Notes: a model not told the origin generated them from the letters alone. A stretch of DNA of 36,926 bases from a bacterium (GCA_030649025.1 JAUSGO010000035.1:1-36926); one strand, 5' to 3'. Shown: positions 1 to 8,240, counted from the stretch's first letter. Numbers and translations: made by a program.

Positions 1-1
1 G

Positions 2-310
2 GCAAGTCCCAAAGAAGCCTTCAAGAAGCTGCAGGTACACACCAAGAGCTTCATGGACCGCGTGAAGAAAATACACCGCCTGCTCGTAGACATCATCAAC
101 GGCCTTAAAGGCATGTCCCAGAAGCCAAAGCCGTCTCCCAGCATATCTCCCTCTCCTTCGGTGAGCCCCTCTCCAAGCACATCCGTGAGCCCTTCTCCGA
201 GCGTCTCTCCGACGCCTACGCCTACCCCAACTCCCACACCATCAGAAACCCCTACGCCAACTCCTACTCCTTCGGCAACGCCGACACCAACCCCGACGCC
301 ATCATCATAA
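2..310 (+). CDS. C-terminal fragment of a protein with a Ser/Pro/Thr-rich tail
   Basis: The reading frame is open from base 2, so the N-terminus lies outside the window. About 40 residues of charged, helical-looking sequence ([25 protein letters not shown]) are followed by about 60 residues of repeated PSPS, SVSP and PTPT units up to the stop codon. Such tails are flexible, extended linkers or surface stalks, and are common at the ends of secreted or cell-wall proteins of Patescibacteria and other bacteria. No catalytic motif is visible. The first ATG in the window, at 53, is probably internal. The function is unknown. Confidence 0.6.
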   Translation, partial: ASPKEAFKKLQVHTKSFMDRVKKIHRLLVDIINGLKGMSQKPKPSPSISPSPSVSPSPSTSVSPSPSVSPTPTPTPTPTPSETPTPTPTPSATPTPTPTPSS

Positions 311-362
311 TTTTTTAAAGGATTCTTCTCTCACTTAATATTATATCCAACCCGTGCTTTTA

Positions 363-469
363 TGAACCCCGTTAGACATCCCCAATTATCTCTAAAAATA
401 TCGGGTATGTTCCATAAGGGTTCAGAAAATTACTATGTTAGAAACACAGCAAAAAATGTCTAACGGGGT
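363..469 (+). promoter_or_regulatory. Candidate structured leader with mutually exclusive pairings around a start codon
   Basis: Three complementary pairings compete for the same bases. TGAACCC at 363-369 pairs with GGGTTCA at 418-424. ACCCCGTTAGACAT at 366-379 is an exact 14-bp complement of 456-469. GTTAGA at 437-442, which starts on the G of the ATG, pairs with TCTAAC at 459-464. In the long pairing the 3' arm is taken by the upstream arm, which frees the start codon; in the short pairing the start codon lies at the stem base. This layout resembles an attenuator or a translational switch. The pairings are read directly from the sequence; the function is inferred. Confidence 0.45.
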
Positions 470-791
470 GAACGATCAAACTTCCCAATTCTCAAAACCA
501 AACCGAAAAGTTCGATGGCCTATTGCCGCGATAATCATTGTCGGTGCAATCGCAGGAGGTCTTGTATACGGTATTTGGCAGGCAGGCGTCAGTCTGCCAA
601 AGTCTGCTCCTGCTGACCTTGGGCAACCAATGGCTTCTCCAACTCTCCTCCCCGAAGCTGATGAGAAAACTGCGGCGCTCTTACAGATCGGCAGTTCAAC
701 AGAGATTTCGGATATCGAAAAAGATCTCCAGAATACCGATCTTACAGGTCTTGACTCAGAAATGAACACAATTGGAAGCGAGATACCATAA
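435..791 (+). CDS. Small single-pass membrane protein of unknown function
   Basis: A 118-residue protein. Residues 1-13 (MLETQQKMSNGVN) are encoded by a start-codon hairpin that recurs at the start of the unrelated epimerase at 11603. A basic stretch (KPNRKVR) is followed by one hydrophobic segment at about residues 30-50 (WPIAAIIIVGAIAGGLVYGIW). After it comes an acidic region rich in Pro, Ser and Asp, which should face outward. This is the form of a signal-anchored envelope protein. A Shine-Dalgarno-like AAGGG lies about 14 bases upstream of the ATG, which is too far to be convincing, so folding of the leader may control initiation. No family is recognised. A strong hairpin terminator follows. 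Confidence 0.6.
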   Translation: MLETQQKMSNGVNDQTSQFSKPNRKVRWPIAAIIIVGAIAGGLVYGIWQAGVSLPKSAPADLGQPMASPTLLPEADEKTAALLQIGSSTEISDIEKDLQNTDLTGLDSEMNTIGSEIP

Positions 792-821
792 AATCATTTT
801 TTTCGAGTCGATGCGAATAAA

Positions 822-847
822 AAAGCCCGCGATATGTCGCGGGCTTT
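822..847. terminator. Bidirectional intrinsic terminator
   Basis: GCCCGCGA at 825-832 and TCGCGGGC at 837-844 form a perfect 8-bp stem with a 4-base loop. The stem is extended by AAA/TTT and flanked by a six-base A run on the left, which is a T run for minus-strand transcripts. It lies between the converging genes ending at 791 (+) and 931 (-). Confidence 0.8.
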
Positions 848-930
848 GTATTCCTGGGGAATATACAGAATACCCATTTTGGGCACTGCACAATCCTTTA
901 AGTTCATAGAACGAAAGGAGGGATTGCTTG

Positions 931-2667
931 TTACGGCACAATAGCGAATGTCAGCTTTCGTATTTCTTTGCTGTTCGTTTCGTCGTCAATAAGTTCAAGA
1001 TACATGAGATAGCTTCCTGGGGCTTCCGCCACAAGGTAGGCATTGCCCCATATCATTGAACTTTCAAGCACCTCTCCGGCGGGCGCTTTGGCTCCAACGG
1101 GTACAATAACGAAAGGCACGGCAAAGAACGCAAGGTGGTGGCGCTGGTAATCTTCCAGGGTGAACGAGTAAAGACGTAGTGCCGAGCCTGCTTCAGGCGT
1201 ATCAAGGTAGGACCTTGTAAGAACACCAAGAGGCTGCTCGGTGGCGACTTCAGTGTCGGGGGGGAGGTTCTTCAATGCCACAATACGCAGAGTCAGGCGA
1301 AGGCGCGGGAGAGATGTTCCTGTAACGAGAAAGAAGGGATAGATCCGCTCACCAACGCGGAAGACCAGTTCTTTGCTTCGTGGCTTATCGGACGTGAGCA
1401 TTTTAATGCGTTCGATGAGGAGATTTTCAAACTCTCCGGCAAGACCCTTCAGAGCCGTTTTGTTGGCTCGGAGTTCGGCAAGGAGCGGGTCATCTTTTTT
1501 CAGCGTGTCCGCAACCGCATCAAAAGCGTCTGCCGCGGCGACATAGTTCATCTTTCCCGCCTTAACGCCTTCCGTCAGTTTTTCCTGAAAGCGTTTTTGC
1601 GCCTCCGGGGGCAGTTTTTTCAAAAGCTCCTCGGTGTGCGTAATAACTTCCGTGCTTTTTGCCGCGAATTGGCGCAATGTGTTGTCGAAAAGTAACGCCT
1701 CAAGGGTAAATAAGGGAGGGGGAGCGGTGGCGTGCGCAATGCGCGTCATTCCCTCCATACCGAACGCACCGACAGGGCGATGGTCGCTCTGATTCTGGAA
1801 GAGCACGCCCAAGAAGTTTTGTTCTTCCATGGGAAACGTTCCCACATAAGCAAGCCGCATGCCGCCCGGTGCCGTAATTTCTCTGCATGATCCGATAAAA
1901 GCCCGGAGAATATCTTCGTGGGTCAATTTATCTCTTGTTATGAGCTCCAAAAGACCTGAAAAACTGTCCACGAAAACATAGTAGATAGGCCCGCTGTGGA
2001 GCGCGTCAGAGTATTTCCAAACCTCTACCTCGGGGGCAAATTTCCATTCGGGTCCACGAGGTCCCAAGCATGTTTCGGGTACCTCCGATGCTCTAAGCGT
2101 ATCAGGATTAAAACTTTTCATCACGGCGGACGTTCGATCTTGCGGCGGAGGCAAGCCGCGCTTTTTGCACACCACGTACCGGTCATCCATTGGCATGAAC
2201 TTTCCGCAACCCGAGCGCTCATCCGCTTCTTTATTCTGGCGCTGAATATCCTTTTTTGTAACGCCTTCCCGCATCGGAGCCTTTTTCAGAGCTTCTTTGG
2301 CGTCGCGCAATATTTTGGTGAGCCTTTCCTTACTGGCTTCCCATGCTTCAATGAGGGCGCCGGCATCGGGTTTCGCGCCTGCCAAGCGCAGGTCGGCGAT
2401 TAACTTCTCGGCCTCTTCAAAAAAAACGAGGAATTTTTCAACGTTCCTTCCGTCCCGTTCCCTCTGAAGCCGTAGATGCTGGAGCTTGAGAAATTCCCCG
2501 CGCTCTATCTGCTCAAGATCCTTCATGATATTCTTTCGCTGTTTTTCGAGCTTCTCGAGAGAGGCACTTTTTACCGTTTCGGGCTGCTCTGATTGGATAC
2601 CCCGAACCTCTTTGGCGTATGAAAAAACGCCGCACAACATCAAAAGCATCAGAAAGTAAGCACGCAT
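931..2667 (-). CDS. Secreted GWxTD-like domain protein
   Basis: A protein of 578 residues from the ATG at 2667, which is preceded by GAGG at good spacing; a GTG at 2673 is less likely. A signal peptide (MRAYFLMLLMLCGVFSYA) is followed by a charged coiled-coil region at about residues 30-130. The segment DDRYVVCKKRGLPPP, followed by VEVWKYSDALHSGPIYYVFVD, resembles the GWxTD domain (pattern of type DRGRVYVRYGxPD ... EVWxY ... FVFVD), a domain best known from Acidobacteria and related phyla. A second helical region and a C-terminal beta-rich segment follow. GWxTD proteins have no established reaction. The location is outside the membrane. The domain assignment rests on pattern memory and is moderate. 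Confidence 0.55.
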   Translation of the reverse strand: MRAYFLMLLMLCGVFSYAKEVRGIQSEQPETVKSASLEKLEKQRKNIMKDLEQIERGEFLKLQHLRLQRERDGRNVEKFLVFFEEAEKLIADLRLAGAKPDAGALIEAWEASKERLTKILRDAKEALKKAPMREGVTKKDIQRQNKEADERSGCGKFMPMDDRYVVCKKRGLPPPQDRTSAVMKSFNPDTLRASEVPETCLGPRGPEWKFAPEVEVWKYSDALHSGPIYYVFVDSFSGLLELITRDKLTHEDILRAFIGSCREITAPGGMRLAYVGTFPMEEQNFLGVLFQNQSDHRPVGAFGMEGMTRIAHATAPPPLFTLEALLFDNTLRQFAAKSTEVITHTEELLKKLPPEAQKRFQEKLTEGVKAGKMNYVAAADAFDAVADTLKKDDPLLAELRANKTALKGLAGEFENLLIERIKMLTSDKPRSKELVFRVGERIYPFFLVTGTSLPRLRLTLRIVALKNLPPDTEVATEQPLGVLTRSYLDTPEAGSALRLYSFTLEDYQRHHLAFFAVPFVIVPVGAKAPAGEVLESSMIWGNAYLVAEAPGSYLMYLELIDDETNSKEIRKLTFAIVP

Positions 2668-2721
2668 ATGCACCTCGTCTTTTCAAAAATTGATAGTGTC
2701 AAAGGACCGTCTATCTAGGTC

Positions 2722-2736
2722 AACCATAGTATGGTT
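2722..2736. promoter_or_regulatory. 15-bp perfect palindrome, possible operator
   Basis: AACCATA-G-TATGGTT lies upstream of the minus-strand GWxTD-like gene and about 75 bp upstream of the RRM gene promoter. It is close to a possible minus-strand -35 element (TTGACC) at about 2717-2722. The regulator is unknown. Confidence 0.3.
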
Positions 2737-2811
2737 TGGTCGGGGTGTCAATGTGCACATGCTTGACCCGATAAAAAGGACGCTCGCGTCCACGCCTTCT
2801 CTCTTGAGGGC

Positions 2812-2839
2812 TTGACAGAAATCCCTCATCGTGTATACT
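2812..2839 (+). promoter_or_regulatory. Sigma70-type promoter for the RRM protein gene
   Basis: TTGACA at 2812-2817, a 16-bp spacer, then TATACT at 2834-2839. Transcription should start near 2846. That leaves a leader of about 150 nt before the ATG at 2996, which contains a CTTCC/GGAAG hairpin at 2890-2906 and a repeated TTCCAATT motif. The stretch 2668-2995 holds no gene other than this leader and the palindrome. Confidence 0.7.
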
Positions 2840-2995
2840 GGTTTGCAGTGTAGGTTTTGCTACGCAACTTCCAATTTCTAATTTCCTAGCTTCCAATTAT
2901 CGGAAGGTTGTCCATCGACCATATTGGTGGTTGGCAGTTGCGAGAGCAAGAGGTCTTCCTACGCAGTGTTATTGGATAATATAAGCAGTGTACAT

Positions 2996-3322
2996 ATGGC
3001 AACCAAGCTTTACGTAGGAAGTCTTTCCTACAGCACAGCGGATGACCGCCTGAAGGAAGTTTTTTCCCAGGCCGGCACCGTCGTATCTGCCATGGTCATC
3101 ACCGACAAGTTCTCGGGCCGTTCCAAGGGGTTCGGATTCGTGGAGATGTCGAGTGACGAGGAAGCCCAGAAGGCCATTGAAATGTTCAATGGCTACGACC
3201 TGGACGGGCGCAAGCTCGTGGTCAATGAGGCGCGTCCTATGACCGAGCGCAAGCCCCGCAGTTTTGGCGGAGGCGGCGGAGGTGGAGGCGGATACGATCG
3301 CAGACCGCGCAACGATTACTAA
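2996..3322 (+). CDS. RRM-type RNA-binding protein
   Basis: A 108-residue protein with one RNA recognition motif. RNP2 is LYVGSL at residues 4-9 and RNP1 is KGFGFVEM at about residues 42-49. A Gly-rich tail (a run of nine Gly, then YDRRPRNDY) follows. This is the layout of the cyanobacterial Rbp and plant glycine-rich RNA-binding proteins, and it is also common in Patescibacteria. Such proteins bind single-stranded RNA and often serve in cold adaptation or mRNA handling. I chose the ATG at 2996 because the RRM begins directly after it; the frame stays open upstream to 2924 but that part has no RRM features. No good ribosome-binding site is visible. The long leader suggests autoregulation, which is an inference. 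Confidence 0.85.
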   Translation: MATKLYVGSLSYSTADDRLKEVFSQAGTVVSAMVITDKFSGRSKGFGFVEMSSDEEAQKAIEMFNGYDLDGRKLVVNEARPMTERKPRSFGGGGGGGGGYDRRPRNDY

Positions 3323-3333
3323 ATCGTGCATCG

Positions 3334-3369
3334 AAAAACAACACCGGGCTTTCGCCCGGTGTTGTTTTT
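3334..3369. terminator. Strong bidirectional terminator
   Basis: A perfect 16-bp stem at 3334-3349 and 3354-3369 (core CAACACCGGGC with loop TTTC) carries five T on the plus side and five A on the other. It serves the RRM gene (+) and the Gld permease gene (-), which converge here. Confidence 0.9.
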
Positions 3370-3384
3370 CATATTTGTCTAGCG

Positions 3385-5604
3385 CTAGAATGCCATTTTT
3401 GTTTTCTGTCTCCGCAAGAATAATCGCGCCGTGCCGAAAAGGACCGCAAGAAGGGGAATGCCTATCATGATGCCATACTGCACCATTGTCTGCTCGTCCG
3501 ATGAAGCAAACGTGAGAGGGCGGGAGCTTGCGGTTTTTGAGCGGATGGAGATCAATCCCTCGTTTTCCGCAAGCCAGTCTATCGCATTCAAGCCGAAGGC
3601 GATGTTTTCCGGTTTGCCGCCGATGACCTGGTCGGAGAGCATTGAGGAGCTGCCAAGCACGATAGCACGTCCCGTGCCGCCAAGAATATTTTTTATAAGT
3701 ACTGCCACGGTACGCTCTCCAAGCGCGCTCCGGTCCACGGCAAACTCTTGGTTCGGTTGGAGCATAAAACTATTACGCTGTTCTCCCGCGAAGGGCGAAG
3801 TTTTCAGCAATGGTGTTGCTTCGGACGAGACAGCCTTATCTTGCGGAATTTCAAGAGACGCACCCCACGAGTACACGATGCTTTTTAAGTCTTTTGTCAC
3901 CGGGGTGTCTGAAGCGGCTCCCACGCGCGCCCAGAAGGGGTAGGGAAGTACGAAGGTAAGCGGCCCCCCGGTATTGAACTGCACATTTTCGTTCGCGCGT
4001 AGGTCGTATACCACGGACGGATTTATTTTCACGCCAAGCGTTTTTTCAATGAACGCAGGAAGACTGGTGTTTGAAGGAGAAGCGGTAAGCGATCGAAAAT
4101 CAAGCTGTACGCCGTCTACAAGAAAAAATGCCCTGCCTCCTCCCTTGAGATATTCCGTGATCAAATTTTCCTCGTTCTGGCTAAGCGCCTGGGTGGGTCC
4201 CGCAACAACCAGTATATCGGAATATGCAAGGGCGGATGACGAAAGAGAAGTTGCGGTCAGAAGCGATACGCTTTCTATGTCGAAAGCATTTGCAAGTTCT
4301 CCCCGTAAGGCGCTGTAGCCGTCCGTGGAAATTTCATTATGTCCTTCCAAAAAGGCAACAGTTTTTTTCGACTCGTCCGCAAACCGATGGATGAGCCGGG
4401 AGAGCTGATATTCGAAATCAGCCGTTTGCGAAATATACGGAATAACTTCGGCGCGCTTGTCTTTTTGGGAGATTGTAAGCCCGAAAAATCCTTCTTTAAC
4501 CTGAAATTCTCCTTTGCGCACCACGTTGAACTGAATTGGCGGAACGCCGGAATTCACAGCTTCCTGTTTTTCTGTGTCGCTCTCCGGATGCGCTTGCTCG
4601 ATAAGAATTTTGCCTTTCGAGACGCTTCTGTAGTCGTTTAGCATGTCGGTAACATCTCTTTGCGCAACGATGAGCTCTGTCGGAAGATTCTGAGAGGCAT
4701 ACAATTTTATCGTTAAGGGTTCCGCAAGACCGGCAACAAGGGTTTTAGTGGCCTGCGAAAGCGTGTAAAGACGACCCGATGTGAGGTCAAACCGGAAAGA
4801 AATAAAGCTAACTGCGCCATTCCACACTACAACAAGAGCAACAAGCGCCAATACCCAGGAGTTTATGCTGCGCCAAGCGGAAGAAAACCGGGTCAGGCGC
4901 TTGCGCATGAATCCAATGTAGGCAAAGCTCCCGAACAGCGTTGTAAGAGAAAGAAAGTACACCACGTCGCGAAGATCAATAACGCCCCGCGTGATATTTG
5001 AAAAATGCCACAGGATGCTCATCTGCTGCATGAACGAAGAAATGCCAGCCGATACACTGCCGATAGCGGCTTCCCATCCGATGACGATAAAGAAAAAAAT
5101 GATCGCGATAGAAAGAATGAAAGCGACTATCTGGTTTTTGGTGAGCCCCGATGCAAAAAATCCTATTGCGCAAAGTCCCGAGACCAAAAACACGGTACCA
5201 AGGTACTGCGCCGCAACAAGCCCCCAATCGAAGCTTCCGAATTTCGCAAGCACCAAAAGTGCGGGCAGTGTTGCGAACACTCCCAACATGATTGTTGCAA
5301 ATGCTCCCAGATACTTGCCCAAAAGATATTGCGCGGGGCTGACGGGTTGGGAAAGAAATACCTCGCTCGTGCCCTCCTTCTCGTCAGCCGCAAGAGACCG
5401 CATGGTGATGGCAGGAACGAGGAATAAAAGCAGCCAGGGAAGGAAATTAAAGAGGGGACGCAGTGAAGCTTCGCTTACCACAAGCGTGGAGCGGAAGTAG
5501 AAGAAAAACACAAGCCCCAAAAATACCACCAGGATAATATATCCCCCCGGATGGTCGAAGTGTGATTTCAGTTCTCTTTTTGCGAATGTGAAAATAGATT
5601 TCAT
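3385..5604 (-). CDS. Fused GldF-GldG-type ABC transporter permease/auxiliary protein
   Basis: A 739-residue protein. Residues 1-240 are an ABC-2 permease with six hydrophobic segments, starting FAKRELKSHFDHPGGYI and containing the family signature SLAADEKEGTSEVFLSQPVSPAQYLLGKY. A further membrane helix at about 255-275 leads into a GldG-like periplasmic region (FDLTSGRLYTLSQATKTL, then LPPIQFNVV and FLEGHNE-type segments) and a C-terminal membrane helix near 705-725. In Bacteroidota GldF and GldG are separate proteins needed, with GldA, for gliding; homologues elsewhere are exporters of unknown cargo. Here both parts are one chain. It starts 4 bases after the ATPase gene, so the two are one operon. 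The ends match the standard ends of both families. Confidence 0.85.
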   Translation of the reverse strand: MKSIFTFAKRELKSHFDHPGGYIILVVFLGLVFFFYFRSTLVVSEASLRPLFNFLPWLLLFLVPAITMRSLAADEKEGTSEVFLSQPVSPAQYLLGKYLGAFATIMLGVFATLPALLVLAKFGSFDWGLVAAQYLGTVFLVSGLCAIGFFASGLTKNQIVAFILSIAIIFFFIVIGWEAAIGSVSAGISSFMQQMSILWHFSNITRGVIDLRDVVYFLSLTTLFGSFAYIGFMRKRLTRFSSAWRSINSWVLALVALVVVWNGAVSFISFRFDLTSGRLYTLSQATKTLVAGLAEPLTIKLYASQNLPTELIVAQRDVTDMLNDYRSVSKGKILIEQAHPESDTEKQEAVNSGVPPIQFNVVRKGEFQVKEGFFGLTISQKDKRAEVIPYISQTADFEYQLSRLIHRFADESKKTVAFLEGHNEISTDGYSALRGELANAFDIESVSLLTATSLSSSALAYSDILVVAGPTQALSQNEENLITEYLKGGGRAFFLVDGVQLDFRSLTASPSNTSLPAFIEKTLGVKINPSVVYDLRANENVQFNTGGPLTFVLPYPFWARVGAASDTPVTKDLKSIVYSWGASLEIPQDKAVSSEATPLLKTSPFAGEQRNSFMLQPNQEFAVDRSALGERTVAVLIKNILGGTGRAIVLGSSSMLSDQVIGGKPENIAFGLNAIDWLAENEGLISIRSKTASSRPLTFASSDEQTMVQYGIMIGIPLLAVLFGTARLFLRRQKTKMAF

Positions 5605-5608
5605 AGGG

Positions 5609-6523
5609 TCATTTGGTCAATTCTCTGAACACATTTTCGAGGCTCACTGTTTCGCGTGCGAGTTCCCAGAGTTCCACATTTTTTTCTTTCGCAAGTGCCA
5701 TAATGTTCGAGCGAATGTCGCCTACGGCTTCAATATAAAAGCGCGTGCGCCCATTTTCGGTTGGCTGGGTCCGAATGACCTTACTTTCCGGGATAGCTTT
5801 CTCAATGATTTGAGCATCCATGTTTCCTGCAAACTCCGCATGAATAACCGTTTTAGTACCGCGATGGGCAAGTTCTTCAACCGAGCTGTCGCTTACCAGG
5901 GAGCCGTGCGAGATGATGATGACGCGGCTTGCCATAGCTTCCACTTCTTGCAGAACGTGGGTTGAGATGATAACGGTGCGTTCTTTGCCAATATCACGGA
6001 TAAGCGCGCGTATCTCGTGTCTCTGATTCGGATCAAGCCCCTCGGTTGGCTCGTCCAAAATAAGCACCTTGGGGTCTGCAAGGATGGCCTGCGCCAAGCC
6101 TACGCGCTGATGATAGCCCTTGGAAAGCTCTCCAATAGGCCGCCAATATACGCTTTCAATTCCTGTCTTTTTCACTGATTCGCGTATTGCTATTTCTTTT
6201 TTTTCACTCTTAAGGCCTCGCAGGTCGGCAATAAGTTCAAGATATTCCGCAACGAGCATGTCTTCATCTAGAGGATTGTTCTCCGGCAGATATCCGATAT
6301 ACGTTTTTGCAGCGATTGGATTTTGATTTATCGGCACGCCATCAAACAATATCTTTCCGCTGTCAGGCTCGAATACCTGGGCGAGCATCCGCATAGTGGT
6401 CGTCTTGCCCGCCCCGTTCGGTCCTAAAAGTGCTACCACAGAGCCGTCACCAATCTCAAAAGAAAGTCCGTTCACGGCCTTCACTTCCCCGAATGATTTT
6501 TTGAGGTATTCAATACTTATCAT
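5609..6523 (-). CDS. gldA: GldA-type ABC transporter ATP-binding protein
   Basis: A 304-residue ATPase of the ABC-2 exporter class. Walker A is GPNGAGKTT near residues 34-42, the ABC signature is LSKGYHQRVGLAQ, and Walker B is VLILDEPTEGLDP; the H-loop lies in VIISTHVLQE. A C-terminal domain of about 85 residues is typical of CcmA/NatA/GldA proteins. It powers the fused permease encoded directly downstream. It is probably the first gene of the operon, since a good promoter lies 30-55 bases upstream. The GldA name is by context; the sequence alone supports an ABC-2 family ATPase. Confidence 0.85.
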   Translation of the reverse strand: MISIEYLKKSFGEVKAVNGLSFEIGDGSVVALLGPNGAGKTTTMRMLAQVFEPDSGKILFDGVPINQNPIAAKTYIGYLPENNPLDEDMLVAEYLELIADLRGLKSEKKEIAIRESVKKTGIESVYWRPIGELSKGYHQRVGLAQAILADPKVLILDEPTEGLDPNQRHEIRALIRDIGKERTVIISTHVLQEVEAMASRVIIISHGSLVSDSSVEELAHRGTKTVIHAEFAGNMDAQIIEKAIPESKVIRTQPTENGRTRFYIEAVGDIRSNIMALAKEKNVELWELARETVSLENVFRELTK

Positions 6524-6549
6524 AAGGAATATGCCCGACTACGGATATC

Positions 6550-6579
6550 ATTATATATGAGAGCCTGGAAAGAATGCAA
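6550..6579 (-). promoter_or_regulatory. Promoter for the Gld-type ABC operon
   Basis: On the minus strand, TTGCAT (6579-6574), an 18-bp spacer, then TATAAT (6555-6550). The ATG of the ATPase gene follows at 6523. Confidence 0.6.
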
Positions 6580-6742
6580 CAAGCCTGCCCTCCTCTTGTT
6601 CTGTGGATAAAGAGGCGGGCGCAGTCCTTGCGTATACCCGCAGGAATAATGCTCCGAAGGTTTGTGGATAGTCATATGAGGGCGGTATTCATCTTGAAAA
6701 TATCCAAGCACCAAGGTGCCATTGGCGCGCGAAACAATAAAA

Positions 6743-6782
6743 AACCGCACAACAGACTCAAGAGGAGTCGGCTATGCGGTTA
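6743..6782 (-). terminator. Intrinsic terminator of the isochorismatase/HD operon
   Basis: On the minus strand AACCGCA ... TGCGGTT, with an inner GACTC/GAGTC stem, is followed by TTTTATTG. It overlaps the end of the hydrolase gene. Confidence 0.75.
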
Positions 6783-7364
6783 GACCGATTGGGCGATGGT
6801 GACCGAAACACGCGCTATATCCATGACGTCTTCCAAGGATTCTTCGATCCATTGCCGTTTCTCATTATCGCTTGAGAAGATTGGATATGTGCAGTGCTCG
6901 AGCAGGGTCACGTCAAAGCCGTTCTCTATCGCACCCTGGGCGGTTTTTAGCATGCATGAGAATGTATTGCATCCGGCCAGGACCACTTCGGTAACGCCTT
7001 CGGAGCGCAGAAAATTGACGAGCTCGGAATTTGTGAAGGCGTTACTGCGATATTTAGTGAAGGCCGGCTCAAAACCAGCCCTATGCCGGTGTTTCAAAAA
7101 CCCGGCAAGGCGCTGATGCGCTGGCAAGTCGCAGATGATGCACCCCGACCTCTTACGGTCCACGGTCACTTGAGCCGGTGTCAGTGGCGGATTTTGCAGG
7201 GCAACCATCACAATGAATACGATCAAGCCATTCGATGCGCGCCACTCCTCCAGCGTTTGCTTTATGGGCAAGGCAACTTGCTTTCTATCCTCATCCAACT
7301 TCTCGATACTGGAATACCATCCGTCGCCATGAGATATATCTATAACCAAAAGCGCTTTTTTCAT
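6780..7364 (-). CDS. Isochorismatase-family cysteine hydrolase
   Basis: A protein of 194 residues from the ATG at 7364, with GAGAGG 5 bases upstream; a GTG at 7370 would add two residues. The Asp-Lys-Cys triad of the family is present: Asp9 in LLVIDIS, Lys104 in FTKYRSNAF and Cys137 in AGCNTFSCMLKTA. The family hydrolyses isochorismate, nicotinamide and related amides in the cytoplasm. The substrate cannot be read from the sequence. Residues 75-85 (CIICDLPAH) and the HRHR stretch differ from the common pattern. It follows the HD-domain gene by 20 bases in the same direction, so the two are probably co-transcribed. Confidence 0.8.
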   Translation of the reverse strand: MKKALLVIDISHGDGWYSSIEKLDEDRKQVALPIKQTLEEWRASNGLIVFIVMVALQNPPLTPAQVTVDRKRSGCIICDLPAHQRLAGFLKHRHRAGFEPAFTKYRSNAFTNSELVNFLRSEGVTEVVLAGCNTFSCMLKTAQGAIENGFDVTLLEHCTYPIFSSDNEKRQWIEESLEDVMDIARVSVTIAQSV

Positions 7365-7384
7365 CTCCACCTCTCTTTATTGTT

Positions 7385-8026
7385 TTATGGGGGACACACA
7401 AAGAATTGGAGTATCCCGGCTCTTTCAAGCTCCAGGATAAGTTCTTTTTGGTCATCGTTGTCCTGCAGGTACAGCGCGCGCTTTTGGGCGGGCGACAGAG
7501 GAACGCTTCCGTGCTTGGCGTTATCCCGATACATCAGGGCATCATAATAGTCCGCAAGCGCCAAGAGACGGGCATATCTATTGAACATGGCATTGGTCTC
7601 TTCGGTATAATTCGGTGACGGTACGGGAAGTACGGCGGGATACGGCCTTTTGCCGAATTGGTGATGCCGCACCATGATCTGCGCCGTCCAGTCGAAGATG
7701 CTCTGTAGCATATTCCAGCCGTTCATGACATGCGGTTCCATTATTTTGTAATCTTCTTCGGTGAATTTTTCCGTTTTGGTAAGCACATCCGGATCTATAG
7801 GACCCTTGCCAATGTCGTGAAGAAGTCCGGGCCAGAGAGCAGCTTTTGCATCAAGGCCGAGAAACTCCGCGATGCGGCTGAATAATACCCCAACGCGTAT
7901 GGAATGACGGGCTGTCGGCTCGTGGTATTCCCAAAGTATCCGCAGTTGCTTCCGAATGAATGCCTGATGCTCTTCTTTAATGCCAGAGCGCCCAAGCGCA
8001 TCGTTAAGCATTTGCTCCTCGTTCAT
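7385..8026 (-). CDS. HD-domain metal-dependent phosphohydrolase
   Basis: A 213-residue protein. The HD signature is visible as TARHSIRVG, LLHDIGKG (His-Asp pair), PHVMNGWNML and VRHHQFG, followed by LALADYYDAL, a segment typical of HDIG and HD-GYP-like domains. Such proteins hydrolyse phosphomonoesters, cyclic dinucleotides or (p)ppGpp. The GYP residues of true cyclic-di-GMP phosphodiesterases are not obvious, so the substrate is open. The start has a strong Shine-Dalgarno sequence (AAGGAG, 6-7 bases before the ATG). It is the first gene of an operon with the isochorismatase-like hydrolase. Confidence 0.8.
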   Translation of the reverse strand: MNEEQMLNDALGRSGIKEEHQAFIRKQLRILWEYHEPTARHSIRVGVLFSRIAEFLGLDAKAALWPGLLHDIGKGPIDPDVLTKTEKFTEEDYKIMEPHVMNGWNMLQSIFDWTAQIMVRHHQFGKRPYPAVLPVPSPNYTEETNAMFNRYARLLALADYYDALMYRDNAKHGSVPLSPAQKRALYLQDNDDQKELILELERAGILQFFVCPP

Positions 8027-8056
8027 ATGGTTCTCCTTTCAAAGGACTGAAGAAAT

Positions 8057-8085
8057 AGTATGCTCCAAAAAATTGCCGGAGTCAA
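8057..8085 (-). promoter_or_regulatory. Promoter for the HD/isochorismatase operon
   Basis: On the minus strand TTGACT (8085-8080), a 17-bp spacer, then CATACT (8062-8057). Confidence 0.65.
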
Positions 8086-8149
8086 CATATACTCTACGAT
8101 CCGGAACTTCAGATATGTAGGAGTTATGATGCCCTTAACTAAAAAATCC

Positions 8150-8174
8150 AATCATGACTAAATTGGTCAAGATT
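8150..8174. promoter_or_regulatory. IscR type-1-like operator, copy 1 (dehydrogenase-like gene)
   Basis: A 25-bp imperfect palindrome with left arm AATCATGACTAA and core GACTAAATTGGTC, one base away from the IscR type-1 core GACTRWWWYAGTC. It lies about 47 bp before a -10 element (TATACT at 8209-8214) of the gene starting at 8241. An ATG inside the site (8154) opens a 12-codon frame (MTKLVKIKIYFL) that stops at 8192. Confidence 0.7.
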
Positions 8175-8240
8175 AAAATCTATTTTCTGTAGAAAAAGAA
8201 AAATATGCTATACTTAAATAATAAATTTATCATAACAAGC

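Noticed and set aside
130-308. Tandem CCTACGCC/CTCCC-type repeats
   Set aside because: They are the codons of a PSPS/PTPT protein tail in frame to a stop, not a DNA repeat array or CRISPR.
3378-3389. TCTAGCGCTAGA palindrome
   Set aside because: It is short, falls on the end of the permease gene and has no second copy in the window.
3431-5500. Long plus-strand frames opposite the Gld permease gene
   Set aside because: They are antisense shadows without ribosome sites or known domains; the minus-strand frame has full family motifs.
6590-6660. Possible tRNA-like fold near CGGGCGCAG
   Set aside because: No T-loop (GTTCRANNC) or acceptor pairing could be found.
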